A DNA stretch of 64,000 nt. Origin: Stenotrophomonas maltophilia (lineage in GTDB: Bacteria; Pseudomonadota; Gammaproteobacteria; Xanthomonadales; Xanthomonadaceae). Made by a program: the position numbers and the translations under genes. Shown piece after piece: positions 35,763 to 43,456 of this stretch; positions within the stretch are counted from its first letter, which is position 1; every line of letters begins with the position of its first letter. The notes beneath the pieces are model-generated. The model saw nothing but the letters and a program-made list of their open reading frames with translations. It made no database searches and was not told where the DNA came from. The DNA is taken from positions 124,001 to 188,000 of the forward strand of contig NZ_CP029773.1 in the NCBI RefSeq assembly GCF_003205835.1, read 5' to 3'.

Positions 35763-36075
35763 TGCGTCCTGGCGGATGCGGCCCAGGCGGACCGGCTTGC
35801 GATACGCCTCCGGCAGCGTGGTCTTGTACTGTGCCAGCGGTTGCAGCCCCTAGGTCCTGCTGCGTTCGCCGCCGTCGGGAAAGTACCCGCCGCGCTGCAG
35901 CAGATCATCGGACTGTCGCGCACATCCGCTGAAATCATCGGCGCCATAGCGATCGAGCTCGGTGAAGAACGGATCGCTCGGCAGCGACATGCCCGTCAAG
36001 GGAGATGCTCAACACCAGTGCGAGGGCCACGGTTGTGGCGGGTGCGTGCAGCCACTGCATCGCTGCATGGGACAT
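35750..36075 (-). pseudogene. Remnant of a small secreted-protein gene
   Basis: From an ATG at 36075 the minus strand encodes a signal-like hydrophobic start (HAPATTVALALVLSIS). Removing one base near 35999 joins it to a sensible frame (PSDPFFTELDRYGADDFSGC, then QSDDLLQRGGYFPDGGERSRT). That frame is stopped by TAG at about 35862 and continues as LAQYKTTLPEAYRKPVRLGR. The G/C-ending codon bias carries across the stop. I read it as one frameshift and one nonsense codon in a formerly intact gene of about 110 codons, now dead. The rest of the gap to 36275 shows nothing else. Confidence 0.35.
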
Positions 36076-36275
36076 CGGCGTCTGCCTCCGTGAAGTGCAT
36101 GGGCCGCTGCCGCAGGCCTCATGGGTGCAGGCTAGCAGCGTCGTGCTCCCGTCTCAAACGGACGCAGCATCGGCTGCGTACTGAGAACCGCTCCGTCGCC
36201 GCTCAGGGGCTTCGGCTATGATCGCCCGCACATCGCCCTGCGCGATGCGCCCGCCTCAAGCCAGCAGGAACCGCC

Positions 36276-37250
36276 GTGAACTCCCAGCCCGCACCGATCA
36301 CCGCCCTCAACCACACGCTCGACAACGAGCCGCAGCAGATCACCGCACCGCTGACCCATTCGGCCGCGTTCCTGGTGCTGAAGGTGAAGGATGACGAGGC
36401 GTCGATCGCCAAGGCGCGCGAGGTGCTGGCCAGCACCGACGACCTGATCAAGAACACCGCCATCCGCGAGATTGAACGCACCTTCACCTGCAACGTGGCC
36501 ATCGGCCACCGCGTGTGGCAGCCGTTGGTAGGCACCACACCGCCGCGTGAACTGAAGCCGTTCCGCGAGATCAAGGGTGCCACCCATACCGCCGTCTCCA
36601 CGCCGGGCGACCTGCTGTACCACATCCGTGCGCGCACCATGGATCTGATCGTGGCGTTCGAGCGCAACCTGCTGATGGCCTTCGGCGATGCAGTGGAAAC
36701 GGTGGATGACGTGGCCGGCTTCCGCTACTTCGATGGCCGTGACCTGCTTGATTTCGTCGACGGCACCGCCAACCCGGAAGGGCTGTCACTGCCGGAAGCC
36801 ACCATCGTTGGTGACGAGGACCCGGACCACGCGGGTGGCAGTTACGTGGTGGTGCAGAAGTACCTGCACAACCTCGATGCCTGGCGCGCACAGAAGACCG
36901 AGGCGCAGGAGGCGATCATCGGCCGCACCAAGCACGACAACATCGAGCTGGACGATGCGCCGGCGGATGCGCAGAAGTCGCACAAGACGCTGTGCACCAT
37001 CGAGGACGCCGACGGCGAGCACGAGATCCTGCGTGACAACATGCCGTTCGCCAATCCGGGCCGCGGCGAGTACGGCACCTACTTCATCGGCTACACCCGT
37101 CGGCTGTGGGTGATCGAGACGATGCTCGAGCGCATGTTCATCGGTAATCCTGCGCCGCTGCACGACCGCATTCTCGACTTCTCCACCGCCACCACCGGCG
37201 TGACCTTCTTTGCGCCTTCGCGCAAGGTGCTGGCCGACCTGGGCGAGTAA
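36276..37250 (+). CDS. Dye-decolorizing (Dyp-type) heme peroxidase
   Basis: The 324-residue cytoplasmic heme enzyme oxidises dyes and other substrates with peroxide. The Dyp signature GxxDG, with the catalytic Asp, is in LLDFVDGTANPEG (about 165-177). The proximal-heme region HAGGSYVVVQKYLH follows, and DNMPFANPGRGEYGTYFIGY is near the C terminus. No Tat signal is present, which separates it from the EfeB/YwbN class and fits the YfeX-like class. Initiation is GTG at 36276. Confidence 0.93.
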   Translation: MNSQPAPITALNHTLDNEPQQITAPLTHSAAFLVLKVKDDEASIAKAREVLASTDDLIKNTAIREIERTFTCNVAIGHRVWQPLVGTTPPRELKPFREIKGATHTAVSTPGDLLYHIRARTMDLIVAFERNLLMAFGDAVETVDDVAGFRYFDGRDLLDFVDGTANPEGLSLPEATIVGDEDPDHAGGSYVVVQKYLHNLDAWRAQKTEAQEAIIGRTKHDNIELDDAPADAQKSHKTLCTIEDADGEHEILRDNMPFANPGRGEYGTYFIGYTRRLWVIETMLERMFIGNPAPLHDRILDFSTATTGVTFFAPSRKVLADLGE

Positions 37251-37335
37251 CCGCGCCGGCCATCACTGCCCGCCATCTGCCTGTCATCTGCGGCGCCGAC
37301 CATGGTCCGCTGGATGGAAGCGCAGGAGACGGGCG

Positions 37336-37749
37336 ATGACCATGGCAGGGAACAGGACCGGCGCGCGCCGCTGGTGGCGGCCATGGGCTGCGCTGTTCGG
37401 CGCGTTGGCACTGGGCAGTGCCGGTGTTTCCGCGCAGGAAGCCCCCGCGCACTGGATGGCCTATGCCGCCGCCGTGGGCGGCCAGCTGCAGCAGCGCCTG
37501 CAGCAGGAGGCGCCGCAGGCGCAGCGCGTGCTGGAATGGATGCAGGCACACCCGGACACGCCGACGCCGTTGCCGGTGAGTGTGTGGATCGCGGCGGACG
37601 GCCGCATCTCGAAACTGGAATTCGACAGCCTGGGCGATGCCCAGGTCGACGCCGATCTGCGCGCGACCCTGCAGAGCGCACCCCTGCAGGCCGCGCCACC
37701 GGCCGACATGCGCCAGCCGCTGCGGCTGGGCCTGGTGCTTACCCAGTAG
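37336..37749 (+). CDS. TonB C-terminal-like secreted protein
   Basis: The 137-residue protein has a basic start and a hydrophobic helix (about 12-32, LFGALALGSAGVSAQE). Two Gln/Ala-rich helices follow, then a domain like the TonB C terminus (PVSVWIAADGRISKLEFDSLGDAQVDADLRATL, with the TonB-like V-x-I-AADG-R pattern). It lacks the Pro-rich spacer of TonB, so it may be an accessory periplasmic adaptor. Its TAG stop is the GTAG head of the following repeat. It lies near a TonB-dependent receptor on the opposite strand. Confidence 0.65.
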   Translation: MTMAGNRTGARRWWRPWAALFGALALGSAGVSAQEAPAHWMAYAAAVGGQLQQRLQQEAPQAQRVLEWMQAHPDTPTPLPVSVWIAADGRISKLEFDSLGDAQVDADLRATLQSAPLQAAPPADMRQPLRLGLVLTQ

Positions 37750-37859
37750 AGCCACGCCCTGCGTGGATGCGCCTGGTAGATGCCGACCTTGGTCGGCACG
37801 CGCGCCAACCAAGGTTGGCGACTACCGGTAAACCCCGGCCACGCATGGCATGGCTCTAC
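37746..37859. repeat. Cluster of four GTAG/REP-like palindromes
   Basis: Four stem-loops lie back to back: GCCACGC/GCGTGG (37746 on), GTAG-ATGCCGACC/GGTCGGCA, CGCCAACC/GGTTGGCG ending CTAC, and GCCACGC-like/ATGGCT ending CTAC at 37859. The first GTAG provides the stop codon of the TonB-like gene on the plus strand (37747-37749). The last provides the stop of pnuC on the minus strand (37856-37858). Confidence 0.8.
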
Positions 37860-38437
37860 TGCGTTGCCACCTGCGGCTCGCGAGCGGCCGCGCTCCACGC
37901 GCGCAGGCCGAACACGGCCAGGCCGAGGAAGAACACGTACAGTGCTGCGGTCACGTGCAGCGACTTGAACAGGTAGGCACCCACGTAGACCACGTCCACC
38001 GCGATCCACACCCACCAGCAGGCCACGTGGCGGCGCGCCTGCCACCACTGGCCGACCAGGCTCAGCGCGGTCAGCATCGCGTCCAGCCACGGCAGCGCCG
38101 CATCGGTGAAGGTGTGCATGGCCGCCCCCAGCGCCACGCCGCCGCATAGGCCGATGGCCAGGTCACGCAGCAGCTTGCCGCGTGCCAGTGGCACGATGCG
38201 GACGCTGCCCTCATCGGCGGCGTGCTGCCGCCAGTTGAGCCAGCCATAGACCAGGAAGCCACCGAAGGCGACCTGCAGCAGGGTGTCCGAGTACAGCTTG
38301 GCCTCGGCGAACACCAGCCCGTACAGCGTCACCGACAGCAGGCCGACCGGCCACGCCACCAGCCGGCGCTTGGCCATCAGCCAGACGCCGAGGATGCTGC
38401 ACAGCGCGGCGGTCCACTCGAGCATGACGCCGCTCAC
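37856..38437 (-). CDS. pnuT: PnuC-family transporter, probable thiamine transporter PnuT
   Basis: This 193-residue inner-membrane protein of the PnuC family has six or seven hydrophobic helices and family features LYGLVFAEAKLYSDTLLQVAFGG and YGWLNWR, followed by WWVWIAVDVVYVGAYLFK. Members transport nicotinamide riboside (PnuC), riboflavin (PnuX) or thiamine (PnuT). Here the gene overlaps the end of a TonB receptor gene that sits under a TPP riboswitch, so thiamine or a thiamine precursor is the likely substrate. Rodionov and co-workers proposed this arrangement from comparative genomics. Its stop codon lies in a GTAG repeat. Confidence 0.85.
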   Translation of the reverse strand: MSGVMLEWTAALCSILGVWLMAKRRLVAWPVGLLSVTLYGLVFAEAKLYSDTLLQVAFGGFLVYGWLNWRQHAADEGSVRIVPLARGKLLRDLAIGLCGGVALGAAMHTFTDAALPWLDAMLTALSLVGQWWQARRHVACWWVWIAVDVVYVGAYLFKSLHVTAALYVFFLGLAVFGLRAWSAAAREPQVATQ

Positions 38438-40623
38438 AGCGCGAACGTCACCGACAGGCGGGCCTGTCGCGGTGCGCCGGGGAACAGGTAGTAGTCACCG
38501 CCGCTGCTGCCGGTATCGCGCCAGTAGAAGCGGTTGAACACGTTGTCCACCGACAGGTTCCAGGTCACCGCGCGTTCGTGCAGGCGATGCTGGAAACGCA
38601 GGCCGGCATCGAACACCGAGTAGTCCGGTGCGCGTACGCCGCCGTCGGCGCGGGCCACGTTGGCACCGGCATAGCGCCAGCCGCCGGTCACATCCAGGCC
38701 CTGCACGAACGGGAGCGCATAGGCCACGTGCACGCTGGCGCGCACCTTCGGCACGTTCACCAGCTGATGGCCTTCATAGGCCGGGGTGCCGGTGTCGCGC
38801 GCGCGCGCCTGCAGCACGCTGGCGCTGGCCACGATCTGCAGCGCTTCGGTCAGCTGGCCGTTGGCGGTCAGCTCCAGGCCGGTGTGGGTCTGCGTGCCTT
38901 CCTCGACGAAGCTGTAGCCGACGTCGCTGCTGTCCGGCTTGGCGTACTGGTACGGCTGCGAGATGCGGAACACGGCTGCGCCCAGCGTCAGCGCCTCGAC
39001 CGGCACGTACTTCACGCCCACTTCCAGCTGCCGCGACTGCACCGACGGCAGGAAGGTGTCGGCGTTGCTGGTCCAGAACGGCGCTTCCTGGCCCAGTGAA
39101 ATGCCGCGCACGTAGCTGGCATAGGCATTGAGCTGGTCGGTGGCCTTCCACACCACGGCGGTCTGCGGCAGGAAGCGCGACAGGCGGCTGTGCCGCTGCG
39201 GGATGCCCCGCTTGTCGTAGGCGCGCTCGTCCAGGCGCACGAAGCGGCCACCGGCCAGCCACTGCCAGTCATCGCCGAAGCGCATCCGGTCCAGCGCGAA
39301 GAACGCGGTCTGGCGGCTGTCCAGGCGTCGTGCGGAGGGGCCGGGCATCTTCGGCGACGGCGCGAACACCGGCACCTGCGCGTCGTGGATGTTGCTGGTG
39401 CCGACGTACTCGTTGACGCTCGGGCGCTTGTCCACGGTACGGCGGAAGTAGTCGGCACCGAGGGTCAGCTGGTGGCCGACGTTGCCGGTCTCGAAGCGGC
39501 CGCGCAGCTCGGCACGGGCCTGCTGGTTGCGGCGCGTGTCGTCCGGGCTGCGGTAGTCGTAGACGTCGTAGTCGCCATTGGGCGCGAAGTAGTTGCCCGG
39601 CACGCTGCCATCGGCGCATTGCGCGGCGTAGTAGCAACCGTAGGCGAAGGCGACGTTGTCATCGATCACCGAGCGGCTGTGGCCGACCGAGACCCGCGAC
39701 TGCCAGGCATCGTTGAAGTCGTAGGTGTGCAGGGCGGTGATGTTGGTGCTGGCGATATCCACCGGCCGCTGCCACGGCTGGTAGCCGAGCAGGTGCTCGC
39801 GGTCGACGCCGCGCGGCAGGTCACGCGCGCCCAGCAGCTGGTAGCCGGACACCGAGCGCTGCGAGCTGGTCTGGTAGTTGGCATCCACTTCCAGCTTGCC
39901 GCGCTCGCCGATCAGCCAGTCGGCGGCCAGCGAGTAGAAGTTGCGGCGGCCATCGGCGTGCTCGACGTAGGAATTGCTGGAATCCCATGCGGCATTCAGG
40001 CGCAGGCCGAAGCGCGGGGTGATCCAGTGGCCGACATCGACGGCGACGTAGCGCGAGCCTTCCGAATCGGTGCCGAGGGTGGCGGTGCGCACTTCGGCCG
40101 GGCGCTTGCCGATGTAGTTGATGATGCCGCCCGGCGCCATCACGCCTGCCGCCAGGCCGGCTTCACCCTTGAGGATCTCCACCGACTGCACGTTCTCCAG
40201 CGCCAGGCGCTGTTCGCCGGCGATGGACAGCCCGTTGAAGCGGTAGCCGGTGGCGGCGTCCAGCGCAAAGCCGCGGATGGCGATGTTCTGGTAGTAGCCC
40301 ACCGGCGCGTACGCATCACCCAGCGAGGCATCGTTGCTGGCCAGCTCGGACAGCGAACGCACCTGGCGGCGGTCGAGGTAATCGCGCTCGAGCACGTTCA
40401 CCGAGGCCGGGGTGTCCTTCCACGAACCACCGCCGAAGGCGTTCACGCGCGCGGTATCGGTCTTCGGTTTGCCGGCCTGTACCCGTACTGCCGCCAGTTC
40501 GGTGGGCGAGCGCTCGGCGCCGGTGGCAGCTGCATCGGTGGCAGCGTCGGCCTCGCTGGCATGCAGCGGCAAGGCGGCGCAGAGGGCGAGGGAGAGCAGG
40601 GTGGGGCGCAGGCAGCGGTTCAT
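38434..40623 (-). CDS. TonB-dependent receptor under TPP riboswitch control (Omr1-like)
   Basis: This 729-residue outer-membrane active transporter has a signal peptide (TLLSLALCAALPLHASEA) and a plug domain (about 60-190, with NVLERDYLDRRQVRSLSELA and IAIRGFALDAATGYRFNGL). A 22-strand barrel ends with Phe-Ala-Leu. Such proteins are commonly labelled siderophore receptors. The TPP riboswitch in its leader and the overlapping PnuC-family gene indicate uptake of thiamine-related compounds instead. The start at 40623 is the Met before the signal peptide; the leader to the riboswitch is about 80 bases. Confidence 0.88.
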   Translation of the reverse strand: MNRCLRPTLLSLALCAALPLHASEADAATDAAATGAERSPTELAAVRVQAGKPKTDTARVNAFGGGSWKDTPASVNVLERDYLDRRQVRSLSELASNDASLGDAYAPVGYYQNIAIRGFALDAATGYRFNGLSIAGEQRLALENVQSVEILKGEAGLAAGVMAPGGIINYIGKRPAEVRTATLGTDSEGSRYVAVDVGHWITPRFGLRLNAAWDSSNSYVEHADGRRNFYSLAADWLIGERGKLEVDANYQTSSQRSVSGYQLLGARDLPRGVDREHLLGYQPWQRPVDIASTNITALHTYDFNDAWQSRVSVGHSRSVIDDNVAFAYGCYYAAQCADGSVPGNYFAPNGDYDVYDYRSPDDTRRNQQARAELRGRFETGNVGHQLTLGADYFRRTVDKRPSVNEYVGTSNIHDAQVPVFAPSPKMPGPSARRLDSRQTAFFALDRMRFGDDWQWLAGGRFVRLDERAYDKRGIPQRHSRLSRFLPQTAVVWKATDQLNAYASYVRGISLGQEAPFWTSNADTFLPSVQSRQLEVGVKYVPVEALTLGAAVFRISQPYQYAKPDSSDVGYSFVEEGTQTHTGLELTANGQLTEALQIVASASVLQARARDTGTPAYEGHQLVNVPKVRASVHVAYALPFVQGLDVTGGWRYAGANVARADGGVRAPDYSVFDAGLRFQHRLHERAVTWNLSVDNVFNRFYWRDTGSSGGDYYLFPGAPRQARLSVTFAL

Positions 40624-40704
40624 TCGGTTCGTCTTCGGACAACAAGGGAGACGAAGCGACGGCGCGCAGGTGCACCGGCCCATGACGGGGGTGTGGCTGC
40701 GGCT

Positions 40705-40782
40705 CAAAGCTCCCTACGCCGGTGCAAACCGGATCAGGTTCCAAGGGACTCTCTCAGCCTGGCAGATCCAGGCACCCCCGCT
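40705..40782 (-). promoter_or_regulatory. TPP (thi-box) riboswitch
   Basis: On the minus strand the leader shows the TPP aptamer signatures in order: GGGGTGCC, then CAGGCTGAGAGAG (the pyrimidine-sensing CUGAGA), CCTTGGAACCTGATCCGG (ACCUGAUC) and GCGTAGGGAGC. It lies about 80 bases upstream of the receptor start. Thiamine pyrophosphate binding would repress the receptor and pnuT, probably by sequestering the ribosome site or terminating transcription. Confidence 0.95.
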
Positions 40783-40841
40783 TCAGGTGACCATTTCACT
40801 ACAAATGGTACGGATTTGCGAGCCGGTGTCCTTCAGGCTGC

Positions 40842-40880
40842 GGGGCCAGATCCCTTTCCGCAGGAAAGGGATCTGGCCCC
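40842..40880. repeat. GGGGTC-family palindrome, symmetric variant
   Basis: A nearly perfect palindrome GGGGCCAGATCCC...GGGATCTGGCCCC related to the GGGGTC family, located between the kinase gene stop and the riboswitch. It is the most symmetric of the seven copies. Confidence 0.75.
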
Positions 40881-40898
40881 AACGGTGCGCCAACCGGG

Positions 40899-42023
40899 TC
40901 ACGCCGCCGCGTGCAGGGCCTGCAGCAGCGTCTGTCCCGGCGCGGTACGGAACCATGCCGGATGGCCCAGCATGAAGGGCTGCCAGGCCACGTCGGCATT
41001 CGCGCTCGAGCCGGTGATGCCTTCGAAGTACTCCACTTCGGACAGTGCGAAGTCGAAATGGACCATGGGCAGCAGGTCGGCCAGCAGGTGCACGCGTGCC
41101 GCCGACAGCGGCATCACCTGGCGGTAGCCGTCGAGCAGGGCCAGCGCGATATCGATGCGCACCGCCTCCATGCCGCGCTCCAGTTCCAGCCACGCCACCG
41201 CGTTGCGCTCGATCGCCGTGGCGAGGTCGAACAGTGCGCTGGTGGGTGAAGCCAGCCCGAAATCCAGCACGGTGCTGACCTGCCCCTCGCGCCACAGCAG
41301 GTTGGAGACATGCCAATCGTTGTGCGCCCACAGGCGCGGTTCGTCGCGCAGGCGCGTGGCCAGGCCGGCATGCCACGGCAGCACGTCGCGCTGCAGCTGC
41401 GCTTCCCACGGAATGCGCGCGAGATAGCGGGCCAGGCCGGGGCGCTCGTGCAGCCCCGCTTTGATGGCCGCGATCGGATCATCGGCGCGGATCAGATCGT
41501 CGCGCGCGACCAGCAGGTGGGTGCTGCGCTGTGGCGCGTGGTAACTGGCCGCGGCACGGTGCAGCTGGGCCAGCATGCGGCCGGCTTCGCGGGCCTGTGC
41601 GGCATCGGTCAGCAGCGACCACGACACGGCGTCGCGGTACAGGTCCTCGCCGACGCCGACCGCATGCAGCTCGAAGGTCCATTCGCCGTGTTCGAGCGCC
41701 GTGTGGCCATCGGTGGCCGCCAGCACCTGCACCACCGGTACGCCGGCGGCGGCGAGATGGGCGATGAAGTGGTGTTCTTCTTCCAGGCAGGCCGCGCTGC
41801 GCACGCTGTGGTGGTGGCGCTTGATGAACACCGGCGCGCAAGCGCCATTGACGATGGCAGCGGCCGAGAGTGGCCGGGGGCTGTGCCAATGCGGGGGGCT
41901 GTCCGCATCCAGTTGCGGGAAGCGCTGGCGCAGCCACGCGAGGTCTGCGGCGCTGATCGGCGGCCAGTCGGCGGCGACCTCATCGTTGTTGAGGCCCTGC
42001 ACGCGGTGGGAGGAAGAAGTCAT
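40899..42023 (-). CDS. APH-fold phosphotransferase, candidate thiamine-salvage kinase
   Basis: The 374-residue soluble kinase belongs to the aminoglycoside phosphotransferase/choline kinase superfamily. It has a catalytic loop HNDWHVSNLL (Asp and Asn), the magnesium-binding VLDFGLA, and an N-lobe FIKRHHH with likely ATP Lys. It resembles RdoA/SrkA and ThiK-like enzymes. It ends just upstream of the TPP riboswitch leading to a TonB receptor and a PnuT-like transporter, which makes a role in thiamine phosphorylation attractive. No functional motif distinguishes the substrate, so this is an inference. Confidence 0.7.
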   Translation of the reverse strand: MTSSSHRVQGLNNDEVAADWPPISAADLAWLRQRFPQLDADSPPHWHSPRPLSAAAIVNGACAPVFIKRHHHSVRSAACLEEEHHFIAHLAAAGVPVVQVLAATDGHTALEHGEWTFELHAVGVGEDLYRDAVSWSLLTDAAQAREAGRMLAQLHRAAASYHAPQRSTHLLVARDDLIRADDPIAAIKAGLHERPGLARYLARIPWEAQLQRDVLPWHAGLATRLRDEPRLWAHNDWHVSNLLWREGQVSTVLDFGLASPTSALFDLATAIERNAVAWLELERGMEAVRIDIALALLDGYRQVMPLSAARVHLLADLLPMVHFDFALSEVEYFEGITGSSANADVAWQPFMLGHPAWFRTAPGQTLLQALHAAA

Positions 42024-42091
42024 GCCGCAGCCCGAGAGGGAAAGTCACATCCAAGGCTGCGCATTCAACGCCATGCGCGTGGTCAACGCAA

Positions 42092-42120
42092 ACGGGCGGG
42101 TCATCGACCCGCCCGTCCCT
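42092..42120 (-). terminator. Intrinsic terminator of the glycine-zipper gene
   Basis: The stem GGGCGGGTC-GAT-GACCCGCCC on the minus strand follows the stop of the glycine-zipper protein gene and precedes a T-containing stretch (GTTTGCGTTG). Confidence 0.7.
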
Positions 42121-42150
42121 GCATCGGCGCCGGCGTTGCCGATGCGCTGT

Positions 42151-42558
42151 TTACCAGCCGCGATGGCGGCCGCGGTCGTTGTAGTAGCGGTTGTCGTAGT
42201 AGCGCTCACGCTGCCAGCGACGGTCGTCACCGCGGTCGTAGTAGCCGCTGCGGTAGTAGCCACGGTCGTAACGGCGGTCGTAGCGATTGTCGTAGTAGCG
42301 GTTGTCGTAATAGCGACGGTCGCGGCGGTCGGAGGTGGTCAGGTTGCCGATCGCACCGCCGGCCACGGCACCGCCGACGGTTGCGGCGGGATCACCGTTG
42401 GAGAGCAGGTTGCCGGCTACGCCACCAACCACGGCGCCGACCAGGGTGCGCTTGTCCTTCCTCGACATCGCGCTGGCATCGCTGACCACGGCGACACCGG
42501 CAACCAGTGCCAGGGCCATCGCCAGACCACGGAAGCTGAGTGTGGAAGTACTGAGCAT
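42151..42558 (-). CDS. Secreted glycine-zipper protein with Tyr/Arg-rich tail
   Basis: The 135-residue protein has a signal peptide (AMALALVAGVAVVSDASA) and a 2TM-type glycine zipper (LVGAVVGGVAGNLLSNGDPAATVGGAVAGGAIGNL) that usually forms oligomeric membrane-inserting helices. A long low-complexity tail repeats YYDNR, YDRRYDR and related motifs. The Arg/Asp/Tyr tail is unusual and may bind nucleic acid or polyanions or phase-separate. It is in the same family as xanthomonad outer-membrane glycine-zipper lipoproteins, but no lipobox is seen. Confidence 0.8.
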   Translation of the reverse strand: MLSTSTLSFRGLAMALALVAGVAVVSDASAMSRKDKRTLVGAVVGGVAGNLLSNGDPAATVGGAVAGGAIGNLTTSDRRDRRYYDNRYYDNRYDRRYDRGYYRSGYYDRGDDRRWQRERYYDNRYYNDRGRHRGW

Positions 42559-42748
42559 GTTCGTTCTCCTGTGAGGTGCATGCCACGCTGGGCAGGGAGG
42601 GCGTTGGGGCGCCCCGGCTGCCGTGGTGTCCACGCTGGCGTTCCAACATTGCCGGAACATTGCCTGGCCCACCGTGCGGCTTGCGCATTCATCTAGCGGC
42701 AGGCGGCATGAAGCAAGGCTGAAAGTTCAACCGTCCGATGTGCGGGGT

Positions 42749-43387
42749 TCAGATTCTGCCGTCACGCAGGTAGTCGAACAGTTCGGCGTCGCCTTTCAGG
42801 CCCAGTTTGAGCATGGCGTCACCCTTCTGCCGGCTGATGGTGCTGACGCTCTTGTGCAGTTGCAGCGAGATTTCCTTCACGGTCATGCCGGTGCCAAGCA
42901 ACCGCAGCACCTCCACCTCGCGCGGCGACAAGGGCTTGCCGTCACCTTCGCGCATGCGCCAGCTGCCGGCGGCCTCCACGCGCTCACGCAGGCTGCGGCT
43001 GATATAGGGCTGGCCGCGATAGACCGCCTGGATGGCCTGCGGCAGCTCGTCCATCGATGAGCTCTTGTCGACCAGGCCGAGCACCCCGCTGTCGAGCACC
43101 ATGCGCAGGATGGCCAGGTTGTTGGAGACGCTGAGCATCAATACCGGCAAATCGGGATGGCGGCGGCGGATCATGCCGATCATGGCGAAGCCGTCGGCCT
43201 GGGGGCTGCCAGGCATCGAGTAGTCGGTGACCAGCAGGTCGCAGGGCTGGCTGCCAAGCAGGCCCATCAGCGCCTGCGCACTGTCGGCTTCGCCGACCAC
43301 GCGGCCGACCCCGCTCGATTCGATGACGGCGCGGGTACCGATACGGACCACCGGGTGGTCGTCTGCGATGATGATGCGCAAGCTCAT
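42749..43387 (-). CDS. NarL/LuxR-type response regulator (BvgA/EvgA-like)
   Basis: The 212-residue regulator has a receiver domain with Asp55 in LLVTDYSMPG and the conserved Lys in GLVDKSSS. A LuxR helix-turn-helix follows (about 145-205, LSPREVEVLRLLGTGMTVKEISLQLHKSVSTISRQKGDAMLKLG). It diverges from the adjacent BvgS/EvgS-like hybrid sensor, with only 69 bases between the two start codons, so the two proteins very likely form one two-component phosphorelay. Confidence 0.9.
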   Translation of the reverse strand: MSLRIIIADDHPVVRIGTRAVIESSGVGRVVGEADSAQALMGLLGSQPCDLLVTDYSMPGSPQADGFAMIGMIRRRHPDLPVLMLSVSNNLAILRMVLDSGVLGLVDKSSSMDELPQAIQAVYRGQPYISRSLRERVEAAGSWRMREGDGKPLSPREVEVLRLLGTGMTVKEISLQLHKSVSTISRQKGDAMLKLGLKGDAELFDYLRDGRI

Positions 43388-43456
43388 GCTCTAGTATGGC
43401 CACCGGGCTGGCCGGGCCGCGACCATCGCGGTCCCTGGCAGGATTCTAGGAGATCG

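Noticed and set aside
37856-38437. PnuC as a nicotinamide riboside transporter
   Set aside because: Its overlap with a TPP-riboswitch-controlled receptor gene makes thiamine more likely; no NAD-salvage gene is adjacent.
40842-40880. Palindrome as the terminator of the APH-kinase gene
   Set aside because: It lacks a T-run and belongs to a dispersed repeat family, so termination is not supported, although readthrough into the riboswitch leader is uncertain.
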